From the NCBI GenBank assembly GCA_029891385.1, contig CM057224.1, positions 7,750,001 to 7,814,000 of the forward strand: a stretch of 64,000 bases of DNA, in the 5' to 3' direction. This DNA is from Erythroxylum novogranatense. Lineage: Eukaryota > Streptophyta > Magnoliopsida > Malpighiales > Erythroxylaceae. Made by a program: the position numbers and the translations under genes. The notes beneath the pieces are model-generated. The model was not told the DNA's origin and did no database searches. It was given only the letters and a program-made list of their open reading frames with translations. Shown one piece after another: positions 36,152 to 48,702 of the stretch; positions within the stretch are counted from its first letter, which is position 1; each line of letters opens with the position of its first letter.

Positions 36152-36483
36152 TGTTGGATCCCGTTTCCGGAACCCAACTAATCATACAGATTTCCTCGTA
36201 CGCATACATGATTCCTTAAAAAACCTCGACTAATCCGAAAAATCCCGATAATTTTTTTTTTCATCTTATTCATCTTAAAATTCATTTTCATACTAATTTG
36301 TTCTCATTCCTTTTCACTTTATTCTATAAACCTCAATCTTAAGCAAAACAATTTCATAGCTCACTTCAATCAATTGCGATAAGACTTTCGTTTTTCGATT
36401 CAATTTCTGTTTTCGATTCTGTTTGCTCCGTTTCCGTTTCCGTCTTCAGGTTGGGATCCGGTTCCTGAGATCGGGTCCCAACA
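36152..36483 (+). repeat. Rearranged 5' LTR remnant of element C
   Basis: The right 125 bp (from about 36355) match the end of the 3' LTR (about 42350-42473) directly. The left 200 bp instead match an LTR end in reverse orientation: TGTTGGATCCCGTTTCCGG resembles the inverted LTR end of element D (2204 onward), and GACTAATCCGAAAAATCCCG near 36210 is the reverse complement of the 42230-42250 region of C's own 3' LTR. About 4.7 kb of normal 5' LTR is missing. The left integrated end is therefore a U5-type end. Confidence 0.75.
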
Positions 36484-37431
36484 TTTATGGTATCGAGCCC
36501 AGATTATGAACTTGGGCGATATGTTTGTTTCATGGGCAATCTTCGGATAGTGTCGAGCTCAAAGATTATGATCTTAAGCGGGCATAGAAGATTTATGAGA
36601 GTGTAAGGATAAAAATGAAATTTGTGAGAATATCGAGCCCAAGATTAGGATCTTAAGCTGGGCGCATGAGTTGATAAGAGTTTGCGATCGAATTTCATTA
36701 ATGAAAATGTGATTTTGATGTGAATGACTTATCATGAATGACAAGTTAAAAGACAAGCTTGATGATGGTATTGATTTAAATGATGATTGATCCATGTTAG
36801 GTTCATTAAGCCTGGACCTTGATTCGTGAAAATGGATTGAGAAGCACCGCTTGTGGTGATTGTGCGTTCATATGATTTTAAGGGTTCCTTGTGAAGAAGT
36901 GAAAATATGTATGATGAGTGATGATTAATTATAAGAAGTGTTAATGGAAATTAAGAGGAGAATTTTATGATGAAATTGGAAGAATTGATTTTAGCTATAC
37001 ATGTGTGAGACGAATTAAGAAATACTTGAAGGATAGGATTAATGATATGAAGGTATGTAATGAAATATTTGAAGAATTAAATTGTTTGTTTGATTTAGAT
37101 GATGAGAATAATGAATTATTTTGGGAACGTGATAATGAAAAAGAGATTAGAAATTCTTGAGGAATGAGAGATAAATCGACTTGAAAGATGAGACAACTTG
37201 AGTTTATATCTATATAGGTAAGGAATATTGAATTGTGGATATAGTGATGTGATATAATAGTGAATGTGGTGTATTTGACTTAAGAAGTAAGTTAAGAATG
37301 TGTATGATGAGGAAATTAGATAAGAAAAGTGACTATGATCTTTTGGAAAGAAATCAGCTAAGAAAATGTGTTACTTGATGATTTATTACATTATGAATTT
37401 CGAGGACGAAATTCTTTTAAGAGCGGAGAAA
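36484..37431 (+). mobile_element. Element C interior, non-coding
   Basis: It starts with primer site TGGTATCGAGCCC (36488) and ends with AATTTCGAGGACGAAATT (37396-37413) and the purine run AAGAGCGGAGAA (37420-37431). Between them are 900 bp of AT-rich sequence without a frame of note. GTATCGAGCCCAGATTATGA and a GTATCGAGCCCAAGATTAGG-like copy near 36630 form a short repeat next to the primer site. Confidence 0.75.
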
Positions 37432-40400
37432 TGTTGGACCCCGAACTTTTGATGAACATTAGAAATATTAAAATGAAATTAAATGAGAAAGAAATTGGTA
37501 AGACAATGTAAGAATTTAAGAAAATTTGATGAAATTTATGAGAAATGAATTGTTAATTTTGAGGACTTTGATATTTGAGTGAACTTATATGGATTATTAG
37601 AAGAAAGTGGATGAGTTGATTGAAATGAAGTTAAATAGCAAGAATTAAAAAGAAAAAGTGTGAAAATTTGAAGAATTTAGAAAGTTTGACTTTTTGGAGA
37701 GAGAATGTTTGACTTTGAGAGTTGACTTTTGTTTGAGGCAAAATTGGAGAAAATGATCTATATGAAACTTGTAGATTATGTCAAAATTGGAGAAAATGAT
37801 CGATATCGGGAATGAGAGTTATGATTAGTCAAAGTTGGCTTGGAAGTTTGACTTTTAGGGTAAAAAGTTGACTATTTGATTTAGGTCAAATTTGAGAAAA
37901 TGATCAACGTGAAAATTGTAGCCTCTGTCGAGAGCTTTTCGTGGATATAAAGTTTGCTATTTTTCGATGTCGGGATTGAGAGATATGAATTTCGGAAGAT
38001 ATGCTTTGTTTTGAAAATGTTATTAAGTATAGATTTGCATGTGCTATACTTCGAGGCCACTCGTCGTATGGATTTAGTCTGAATTTGAGTAAGTAGTATT
38101 ACTGAAAGTTGTAGCTTGTATGTCGATCTTTCCGACGCCATAGAGTTTGTAATTTTCGATATCGGGACTAGGAGTTATGATCGATTAAAAGCGGAAGTTG
38201 TGTAGGAAAAGTTGATTAGGATAGAATCTTTGATTGAGTTTTGACCCTTTCGAGGTGAAATTGATTTTCTGTTCTTCTGGGAAGTTGTAGAGCTTCCTTC
38301 AATCTTTCTATAGACACCAAATTCGTCAAATTCTGAGTTCGAATTAAGAGATATGATTTTGAAAATTCAGTTATAAGTGGGTATTTAAGATTTTGTAACT
38401 TTTGCTTGAACTCCGACCCTTTTGCAATCTTTTGTTATAAATCTTTCGTCCGACATCCGATTGACTCGATTATCGAAGCGTTGGATTCCTAAGACAATTA
38501 ATGTCATTTTATTGAAGAATTATGAATTTTAGGAGATTGAATTGAAGGTGATTGATTTTAATTAAGTGAGTTGAGAAAGTTTCCGAACATGGTTCGGTAT
38601 TTTGCAAATTTCGGGAGTTGTGGAGCTCCGATTAAGTCGATTCTTGAAGCTAAATAAGTTAAGATATGGGACTTCAATTATGTGAAGGGCTCAATTTTAA
38701 TTCAGTCCGAAGATTTTCAAGTTCGGAATTAAGTGCGTTTTGGATTTTGTTCAGTCATTAGTATTTCGCCTTAACTTCTTCGTTTTAGATCCGAATTGGC
38801 GCCGTCAGTTGCGTTGGATTCGTATGATCGAGAGGAACAATTCTCTAGTAGAAAGTTTTCCAAATTATTTCGTTAAGTTGCCCAAAAGTTGGAAGTAAGT
38901 TATCAGATTTTAACTAAAGAGAGGGCATTTTGGTCATTTGCACCTCATTTAAGTGACATAGCTTAAACTCAAGGGGCAGGGTCGTTTTGGAGGCTGGAGC
39001 TGTCGACTATAAGCAGAATAAGAAGAGAAGAAATAGAAAGAAAATACAAAGAGAGGAGAGAAGAGATGAAGCTTCGGTGATGGGTGGAGAAGAAGAAGAA
39101 GAAGAGCAAGCAAGGTCGGTTTTCTATGAGTTCAAGAGTGATGTTCGTTGGTTTCTAGAGCAAAGAGGAGGAAGAAGATGGAAGTTTACCTTGAAGCTTC
39201 ATAAACCGAAAATGGTGGAGTTAAGGTAGGTTTCAAAATTGTTTTAAGTTGAGATATTGATGGGTTTATGGTGTAGATCTATGGAAAATGTTATGGGTTT
39301 GTTAATTCCATGACAAATTTTGGGAGATTTCATGTTAAATTGAGTTAATGTTGGATATGAATGTGTTAGGGTTTTAGTCTTGAATTTGGGGATTTGAAAT
39401 TTTGGAAGTGTATTGAGTTAGAAAGTTTGAAATTTTGATGAGTATGGGATTTCTATAATTCATTTAAGTATTTATGCTTTTGTGATTTTGAAATTGGTGA
39501 TTTTGGTTTAGGAACTTTTAGTTTGGATGAAGGAAAGAAGTAATGGAGGAATTGAAGCTTTGGAAAAGTGTCTAGCAAGATCATGAGGTGGGTACCATAT
39601 TTATTTTGAAATTATAAGCTTTGTGAGTATTCTTGAAAATTTCCGAAAGTGAAAAGGGTTAGAAATGTATTGTTTCGGATATTTAAATGTATTGTTTTGA
39701 ATATTTTGATGACATTGAATGATTGTCTAATTGATTTGAAAAATTTAGAAGAGAGACGCTTTTGAAAGTTATTGTTTATATTTTGAAAAAATCAAGAAGG
39801 AAGTATTTCAATGTCATTGCCTAAATTGATTTGATAAATTGATAAAAATTTCGACGTAGGATTATGAATGAATTGAAAATTTGTGAGAATATTGTATTCT
39901 TGGATTTTGATATTTAAGAAATTCTTTGTGTTTGAAACAATGACATATATTGCTTTTGACATTGTTTCTAAAGTGTCGTTCTTAAAAAGTTGACATTTCT
40001 AAATTTCAAATATTTGTGAAAGCGTGTATCGAATCTGATTATGAAAAGATTTGAAAAGTTAAGGATTTCAAATTGTTTATAAAAGTGGTTGAAAAGTTTA
40101 TGATTTTCAAATTGTTATGAAAAGTGTTTGGAAAATTTATAATTTCCAATTGTTTATAAACTGGTTGGAAAGCTTATGTTTCGAAATTGTTTATAAAAGC
40201 GTTTGGAAAGTTTATAATTTCGAAAATGATGTATAAAAGTGTTTGAAAAAAAATGATTTCGAAATTGTTTATGTAAAAGTTGAAAATGCTATTATGTAGG
40301 TAAAGGTTGAACAATTTATGATTTAGAATACTATCGGAATTAGTTATAAGATTTTGCTCATAAAAGGTTTGACAATTTAGAATACTTTTGAAATTATTTA

Positions 40401-42473
40401 TAAAATATGGTTTATGAAAATGTTGGAAAAGTAGGATTTCTAAGTGCTTTTGAAATTAGTATAAAATATTAGTTATGTAAATATTGGAAAATTTTGATTT
40501 TAGTAAGATTAAATATCTTGCCTTTGGAATAATTGGAGAAATTTGTTATCTGTGATTGGAGAAACTGAATGTTTTAAGTTGAATGTGTTTAAGAAAAAGT
40601 GTACAAAGGTTTAATTTTCTTGTTTTCAAAAGATTTTGAAATTGCTTGAAAAATTTAGAAAGTAATGAATTTTAATGTTTAGAATGTTTTGGAAAAAGGT
40701 TACGAGTTTTAAAATGAATTGAGCTATGAAGAAGGGTTCGAAAGGATTACGACATTTTATGATTTCTAATGATTTAAGCAATTGCTTAATTTGTTAAATT
40801 CGTTAAGGCTCTTAATTGTTCATTCGGTGATGATGAAATAAATGTTAAATTCGTTGTGTTTGAAGGTTTTAATCAAGATTAAAATTGTTGCATTCTAAAA
40901 TAAATTGTGAATTTGCTATGTGAGAATTTCTATATGAAATCATGTGCATTTTGGGAATGTCAAGTTGTTTGATATGACATTGTGTTGAATTATCGATGAT
41001 TGCTACAATTGGTTCAATCTTCAATGATTGAAAGTATGTTATGTGAATTACTTTGATGTGATGACATTATGAATGTGAATGTGTCTTGTATGACACGACA
41101 TACGAGGATTTGACTTTTTGAAAAGTGCCTTGGCAATCTTTTTGTAAGAATGAATATGTGAATTATATGGGTTTGGTTAGGTCCCTCTGTAGAGTCGATT
41201 ACCTTTGTCTCCCTCTGTTAGTCTTCTCCTACTGCTAGTAAATGGCTTAGGAGTTCCGATTTGGACTCCTCCGCTCACGGTTTGCATGTGAATCGCATTA
41301 TCTTGGGATTATGCGACGCTCGTTAGGACCGACCCAAACCATTTGATGTGTTATGTGATTTTGCTCTTTGTGTATTGTGATGCATTCATATTTGAAATTG
41401 TGCATGATTTGTGAAAAGTTTGAGAACTTGAGAAAAATCTTAGAAAATGTTGATGAAGATTTATGAATGTTTTGAAAAGTTTGAAAAGAGTTTTGGATAA
41501 ATTTCCGAATGGGGAAAGGTTTAAAAGTTTGAAAAGACAATTTTAAACTTATGTTTCATTTATAAGTATGTTACCCATCGAGTTTGTCAAGCTCCCCTTT
41601 CATCCCCATCTCCGTGTTTGACGAGGAGATCGGATGAATCTGATCAAGACGTCGATTCGACATTTATATGTTTTGTAATTTGTATATGGCTTGGAATGCC
41701 ATTTATGCTTATAAAGTATCTGGATGTATTGAATTTGAGTATGGAAATGAGCTATGAGATTTGTTTATGATTATAAGTAGATTGTGTGATTGATTTATGA
41801 ATTTTGGATGTATGAGGTTGTTTAGAAATGGGATATGATTGTGACTTGAATTATGAATTGAGATTATGAAGTGTTTTAGATATAAGATTGCGTTATTCTG
41901 GTGTTTGGATTAGGACGGGAGGTCCGATGACTCTGAGTGGTGTTTGGATATATAGAAGTGTATGTTTTGACTTGCGAAAATTTTTTCGTCAAAATACAAT
42001 TAGATATCTGCCCGATTTTCGAGAAAATCGGGTTATGGCAAAATAAGAATAAGTATAAGAATATGATTAAGAAGTTAGCTTTACTAAAGATAAGTGTTTA
42101 GTAAACGATGAAATTTTGGGAGAAAGAGTTTATGAATTGAGTTTGATTAAGGGTAAATTCCTAAAGGAAAATGGGAATGGTTTTGTATAAAGAGGAAGGA
42201 ATGACTAAGGTTGAAAAAAATATATATATATATCGGGTTTTTCAGATTAGTCTTAGGGCTTCCAACGCGTCGCAATATACTTTTCTAAGATACTTGTAAG
42301 AAGATGTCGGACATTTGTTTGATGGGATTCGAGTTTGATTTGCTTGATTTCGTTTCGCTTCAATTGCGATAAGACTTTCGTTTTTCGATTCAATTTCTGT
42401 TTTCGATTCTGTTTGCTCCGTTTCCGTTTCCGTCTTCCGGTTGGGATCCGGTTCCTGAGATCGGGTCCCAACA
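37432..42473 (+). repeat. 3' LTR of element C (5042 bp)
   Basis: It starts TGTTGGACCCCGAAC and ends GGGTCCCAACA. Diverged GTTGTAG motifs lie near 37770, 37915, 38108 and 38283, followed by TTCGTCCGACATCCGATTGA near 38447. There is no GC-rich cassette between them, unlike LTRs A and D. A run of TTTATAAAAG/TTGAAAA words fills 39900-40700. An 80-codon frame at 38987-39229 is Lys/Glu-rich and unrecognised; I do not call it a gene. Confidence 0.85.
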
Positions 42474-43199
42474 CACAACACTATGGAAATGAAGAAATTT
42501 CAGGTTAAGTCGACTTATAAAAATCGACAAGTCGACTTATGAGGGTCAATAAGTCGACTTGTGGAGGTAAAACAAGTCGACTTATGTTTACACGGGTTCC
42601 ATTGTTGGATTGTTATGTTATGTAATGACTTTGCATTTTCTTTATGTTTGCTTATGAACTGCCAGTCGAATATAAGTTATCTGGGTCTTCTTTAAAAATT
42701 CTCTTTTTTCCCAAAATCTCCGAAAACACATTCTTTTCTACTTTTGAGATTTTTTTATGATGACGTTTATCCACCATGATGGTTTTTGTATCTAGCCAAG
42801 ATCAACATTTCATAATATTTGTATTTGCTTGCTACTTGAGACTATTTGTGTATGATGACTTGTTTCTCTATTTAATGTGATTGCGATATTTCATCTATTG
42901 TTAGTTTGTATTAGTTGTTTTGATTATGACAAAAAGGAGGAGAAAAAGGAGAAATTGGATATTCTTTAGTTACTTGATTAAGGTGGAGTATGTGATAATT
43001 GTCTTTAATTTAAGTTTATCATGATTTCAAATTACTTTTATGAATTTGATCTTACAAGGTTATAAATTCAATGATTTATATGATTGAGGGGGAGACTTCT
43101 AACCAAAATGACAAGGTATAAAAACCTTGATCAATGTTTCTTTGTTTTCATTTCTTAAACAATTTCTAAGTGTTTTGTCATTATCAAAAAGGGGGAGAT
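42474..43199 (+). mobile_element. Unit 2 interior, part right of element C
   Basis: It begins with the duplicated CACAA, then the AAGTCGACTT cluster (42506-42586), the non-coding tail and the polypurine tract AAAAAGGGGGAGAT (43186-43199). It matches the unit 1 and unit 3 tails closely. Confidence 0.88.
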
Positions 43200-43497
43200 T
43201 GTTGGACCAATGGTGGTTGACAAATTAAATCCCACTTATGTGTTTGATAATAATAAAATGTATAGAATTGGTTAAGAAATTGTTTCAGGTATTTTGGGAT
43301 TGATATTCAATAAAAGAATTGTGCAAATCAAGATAACATTAATCTTTGATGGGAAAGAGATTAATCATTGTGGAATCAAGATGGAAATTACCTTAAATGT
43401 GCAAGAGATATTCAAGGATGAAGATTATGGATAAGGAACTTCAAAGATATGTATCCCAACAATTAAAGATCAAGATTTCATGCAATATAATCGTTGA
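43200..43497 (+). repeat. Copia array LTR 3, left part
   Basis: The first 298 bp of LTR 3, ending ATAATCGTTGA. The last five bases, GTTGA (43493-43497), are the left target duplication of element B. The LTR continues at 51121. Confidence 0.92.
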
Positions 43498-45883
43498 TGT
43501 AACATCCCGTTACTGTCAGCAAGGGTATTTTGGTAATATAGAGACTGACTGAACTGACTGGAATATGATTGAGTGAGTAATTGGGTTCAAATGATTGATT
43601 TAGAATAATTTAAGTGTAATCGGTATTTTATAGTGGCTTATAGGAGATTTACGGGAAATTAGGAGATAATGCGGATAGGAAATATTGGAGAGACCGATCG
43701 ATTGGTGATAATCTTGAAAGAACTGTCCGATGACAATGGAAAAGTTAGAGTGGACTGATAGGAAATAAATATGCTGAGCCATTTAAAAAATAGAGACTGA
43801 AATTTGGACTGATAAGGAGACCAGGTCTATAAATACCTAGGGTTGAGAAATTGGGGAAAAATTGGCTAAGGCAATTGCGAAGTTTCTCTTCTTCCTCTCC
43901 ACGGTGATCTTGATCCTTCTTCATAGGTGAGGATCGTTGTTTCTTCTTGTGGTTTCCTCTATTGTGTTAAGCTAACTGGTTTATTGTGATTATTGTGGAA
44001 ATGAAGTGGATTGAGGCTTGAGGGAGGAGATCGACGGTGTTGAGAAAGATTTTAGGGTTTGCGATCGATTCAGTGATTGGTAAGCTTTAATGGCTTCAAT
44101 GATGTTATTACTTATTTTTATTACATCTATGGCTTTTATTGTGGTTGATTGAGTAGTTGAGGGTGTTAATGGACGTTTTTAGTGAGAGAAATGGTCGGAA
44201 ATCGATCGGAGAAGACGACTGGTCTTAGACGTCATGACGAGCATCGGCGTTAGGGCTTCGTCATGACGAATAAAATTGAATTGAGTTAAATGTATTGTTC
44301 GCGACGTAGGCAGCAAGACATCGCGCGAAGCGTGAAGGGAGATGCTGCGCGCGAAGCGTGCCTCTTTCGTCAGAACGAATGCCGCGAGGTCATGGCGAGG
44401 AACCGCTATTTTATTGGATTGGATTGTACTTAATTGGACATAATTTCATAGAGACATATGCATTCTTGTCATCGTTTAATTGAGCGATTAGTAATGGGTA
44501 TCTTGTCTTGTTATAGAGGCACCGATTGGATCGTCGTTCCACGGACATTCTTTGGGACTTCGGCGATAGCTCGAAGTAACAGTGAGTAACCTAGTTGGTT
44601 TCTCAAATTCTTGAGTGTCTAAATATTCACCGTAATTTACTTGATAACGTGAAGTACATGATTCTTGAATTATATGTGATTGGATTGCCTCAGTATTATT
44701 CTTGAAATGTAAATGGTCGAGTTGTATGTTCTTCTTGTATAGAATGAACAATGTGAATTACCTTTGTATGATCGCATGACTCTTGAAAGGGATACGATTG
44801 AATTGTATGTGTTTCTTGTATTGGATTGGATTCTTGAATTATCGATTTACATTACCTTTGGGCTTTATAGCCATACATCAGAAATTCTTGAATCATGAAT
44901 CTTGAATTCTTGTAAGTTCTTGAGAGATACCTTCTTGGGCTTTTATAGCCATATCTTGAGCTCTTGAATCTTGAATTTATGAACATCGCATTGCATGCAT
45001 AAATGCATGATCAGATAAAGGGCTGTGACCCAAGTTGCTAATTTCACTGAAAAGAGCCTAGAGCTCGAACATCGCATCTTGTCAAGCCTTGGCAGGGAGA
45101 AATCTCGACGCGCCCCCATTTCTTGTTGAGCACTTGGGCACAACATCGAGTAAGGAAAGAGTCTCATATGCATCATATACATGATCGATCGAATCGCCAA
45201 ATTGTGTGACGATTCTTGGTATGCGATGCCATGATTTCTTGTAAATTGTGATGTAATCATCAGTAAAGCGTTCTATGCTACTAAAATGTTATTCTCGACA
45301 TCGTATCTTGATATAGACTCTCGTATATCGTTATGTGAACTATTCTACGCCATCAGTATTATTGCTAATGATCACATATATCGTAAGCAAACTATTATAG
45401 ACTACTATACACCGTTATATAATATCGTTAATTGTTATTCTTGTGGTCGTGCTGCACGCAATTTGCGTAATGCATGATTCGTGAACCATCGATGATGGTT
45501 TCTCACCGAGTTCGCAAACTCACCCAACATTGCAATTATTTTCAGAATCGAAGAGTACCCGTTAGCAAACGGAGTATGGCATGAGAGATTAGTGAAGGTC
45601 GAAGTCGGGATCGGTTAGGTATGCGCATTCGCGCGTCTTTACTTTTGTACTAAAGTGTTTATTATGTAATTGTAAAATCGACCTAAGTGGCTTTTGAAAA
45701 TGAGTGTATCCTATTGGACGGGATTGAATGAGTGCCCAAAATTGAGTATAGAATTCCGCGCATTTGTTATAGAAAGTAATGTCTACCGATTTTACGGCGA
45801 GTGTTCTAATCGCCACCCTCATGGTCACGGACTCGGATATCACCATGGATATCGGGTTGGGTCTCGTCGGGAGGGGTGCTACA
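43498..45883 (+). repeat. 5' LTR of element B (2386 bp)
   Basis: TGTAACATCCCGTTACTG at the start, GGAGGGGTGCTACA at the end. TATA box at 43828. A CG-rich cassette occupies about 44205-44402 (CGTCATGACGA and GCGCGAAGCG words). Shared blocks with LTR A begin at about 44582. Confidence 0.92.
43828..43835 (+). promoter_or_regulatory. LTR B TATA box
   Basis: TATAAATA in GGTCTATAAATACCTAGGG, with the matching copy at 49026-49033 in the 3' LTR. It is the clearest promoter-like site in the window and would set the U3/R border. TTCATAGGTGAGGATCG about 90 bp downstream resembles a splice donor context. Confidence 0.6.
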
Positions 45884-48702
45884 TTTAATGGTATCGAGCC
45901 CGAATACAATCTTACATGGGCGTTACGAGAAAAATGTGTCAAGTGCATGCATCTAAGTCGTGTCATGTGAGCGGTGACAAGCGATCCCTAGTCTAGCATA
46001 TGAGTCACATGCATGAGCATGTACCGGTCGTTTAAGCGATTAGAGATAGTGAGGAAAATGATAATGTGAGAATGTGATAAAAAGAAGTTGTGTACATCAT
46101 GAAACCCGAAAAGAGTATATGGTTTGATTTGATAAGTGAAGATTTGTGTCTTGGTATCGTGGTTATAGTATGAAATGCACTATGAGAGTTCTCACTGAGT
46201 ATACTTTTGGAATGTGAAATAAAAATAAAGTGATAGTTATGGATTGAGAGAGGAAAATGAGAATAGAAATATGATGAAAATGAAAAGAGTTCAAGTGTAT
46301 ATTGTGGATGAAAAATAAAGTGTTCTATGTTATAGAAGAAGTTGCATTGGGATTGATTCTGTGATGAGAGTTATAAATCATGATTTATGGTGAGAATCAA
46401 TTATCTTAGTAAGAAATCAAGAATGATTGTATACATGATGATATTGAGTTGAGTGTGAAAAGTTCGTGAGTATGAGACAATTAAGAAAAGATTAAAGTGT
46501 AAAATACCGATAATAGCGGTGAAAGAGTGAATAGGGTTGGTGATTTGTTCAAGTGAATACACACCTAATCATGGAGCCCGTGACAAGTGGAAATATGGAG
46601 CGTAAGTGTCTTATTTGTGAAATGGCATGAGAATAAATTAATGAGTTAGTGGATAATTGTCGATTCGATTCTTATAGAATGAAAGTGTTTATAGTGATCA
46701 ATTGGAAATGAATAGAGATTGTATTCGATCCTCTCGCACGAGGTCGGGTGCAAAAGGAAAGTTGTTGAGCTCAGATTTGATTTCCTTTGGAAGTGTACAT
46801 TTGATAGTGGGATCACCCTTATGGGTGAAATGATTGGGCATAAGTGAATAATATGCGTGAATATGTTATAGGAGGAAATTAGGTGGCCTATTAAATAAGC
46901 CCGATTATTATTCTGTGGCCCCAAGCTCGAGATGAGTTAGGGCAAAACACGAGAATGTTTGTAGTGATCAATTGAGAAAGAAGTGAGACTATTAATGATC
47001 GAGAGCTGGTACCAAAAGAGAAAGGTTATCGAGAATTAAATGAGATTAAAGTGTCCTTAGTAGTATAGGCTACTAATGGGTAAAGCTGATGTAAGTGTAT
47101 ATTCAGATATGATGTGATGATTATAGCGATGCGTTCAAGATATTAAAGTAAATGACATTATTTAAATGCTCTGTAGAGCCTCATCATAAGGAATGTTATA
47201 ATCTTGTAAGGCATGGCATGAAGCGCTCTATTGGAATAAGAGTGGTGATCGATAGTGAGGAGAGATAGTTGATTGACAAGATTTTATGAGCAGTGTTAAT
47301 GAGTGATAAGGTTTGATCCGATAATTTGACTTGAGAGTGACCATTGAAGAGATACACTTTGAAATGAAGTGAAAGTTAATTTTGGAGTCCTCATCCTAGT
47401 GAAGACTCAAGTGTAAGAGATACCATATATTCTTGAAAATGTGTACATTATGTTGATGAGATGACTCGATTGTGTAAGAGAATTCTTGAATATCAAGGAA
47501 TGTTAGCTGCAGATGTGAAAAGAAAATAGAGTTGTATATGTTTGTGTTGTGTTTGAAAGTATAAAAGTGAGTGATATAAATGTGAAGTGAATGAGTTAAA
47601 TGTGATAAGTGTTAGTGATTGCACCAAGTGTGTTGTATATATAAATGTGAATACTTGTGATTGAGAATCGGTGTATACAATTGTGAGTAAGTGCTACGAT
47701 TGTGACAAGCGAGTAAAGTGATATATAAATATATGTGTTAGTGATTGTGCAAGTGTGAGTGAGTATAGCGGTGAGATAAATGTCTTTGAGGCTGTGAATA
47801 ATGTTCGAATATGATAAGTGTAGTGAAATGAGATACATGTGATTGATTGTGCAAATGTGAACATTTGTATTTGTGATTGAGTGTATAAAATTATAAGTAG
47901 CGTTCCAACCGTGATAAGCGAGTGAAGTGCTAGATATATGTCGATAAGTGCTAGTGGCTGTGTAAATGTGAGTAAATGCTTAGTACAATAATAAGCGGTA
48001 ATTAAGCTGTTGTGGTGGAGCTTAGTGATCGAGCTTTGAGCTCGATATCGGTGAAACGCGCCTAAGGCCATAACGGCGAGAGTGCATACCCGAGGGCTCT
48101 CCTACTTGCCAAGAATGCGATTAGTGTAAAGGGAATAGTGCATACCGGAGGCTCTCCTATCCCTTATGTGAGTGGGCGATAGTGCATACCAGGAGGGCTC
48201 TCGCTCTTAGAAAATGTGATCGATGTGAAAAGTCATCCACAACAGTATCATAAATGGGAATTTGTTTACATTAAGCATCGGATTTGTTGTGGTGATACAT
48301 TGTGATAGTGTGAAAGCGTCGCCTCATATGTAAAGTGGCAATGCATGAGAGGAAGTGAATTGTGAGAATTGCTCGGTGATATGGTTAAATTGTGATTATA
48401 ATGAAAGCGTGAAATTGTCTGATAGTGTTCTGATTGTGTATTGTAGCTGTGTTGTGAAAATTGAGAATCATTGCAATTAAGTGACAAAATGTGTAAATAG
48501 ATCGGTAAAATGTTTTATGAACTGGAATAATAAACAGTGTTAAGATCTGATAGATGTGTTTCTGGTACCGAATGTGAGGTCGTGCGATTAATTATAAAGA
48601 TGTGAGTGAGAATCAGAATAGAAGGGAGCGGGTTAATTCCCTTATCTGAGATCTATTGTATATGAAATTTCGAGGACGAAATTTTAATTAGGAGGGGTGA
48701 AT
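45884..48702 (+). mobile_element. Element B interior, non-coding
   Basis: It begins TTTAATGGTATCGAGCCC, a Met-tRNA-type primer site with CAG reduced to CG. It then runs 2.8 kb without a domain. A GTGATTGTG/AAGTGTGAGTG-rich stretch fills 47580-47990, and three related hairpin-like blocks lie at 48075-48209. It ends with AAATTTCGAGGACGAAATTT (48665-48684) and the purine run GGAGGGGTGAAT (48691-48702). Confidence 0.75.
48075..48209 (+). other. Three hairpin-like repeats with a common loop
   Basis: TGCATACC followed by a GAGG(G)CTCTC-type core occurs three times (TGCATACC at 48083, 48139 and 48183). The flanks differ between copies yet each pair is largely self-complementary: GGCGAGAG with CTCTCCTACTTGCC, AAGGGAATAG with CTATCCCTT, and GTGGGCGATAG with CTCTCGCTC. 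Conserved loop plus changing but paired flanks suggests RNA structure. This is an inference from three copies. Confidence 0.4.

Larger units (their letters stand above)
36152..42473 (+). mobile_element. LARD-like LTR element C with rearranged 5' LTR
   Basis: Flanked by CACAA on both sides (36147-36151 and 42474-42478). Removing it restores the interior sequence seen in units 1, 3 and 4. It has a 332-bp rearranged 5' LTR, a Met-tRNA-type primer site (36488), a 948-bp interior, the conserved palindrome, a purine tract and a full 5042-bp 3' LTR. No coding domain is present. Its family is related to element D. It is nested at the third level: Tat, then copia unit 2, then C. Confidence 0.88.

Noticed and set aside
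38987..39229. 80-codon Lys/Glu-rich frame in the LTR of element C
   Set aside because: Low-complexity purine-rich sequence inside an LTR, with no family match.
47580..48071. Minus frames of 80-125 codons rich in Ile, Thr and Tyr in the interior of element B
   Set aside because: Shadow of GTGATTGTG/GTGAGTG simple repeats; no domain, and no start or stop conservation.
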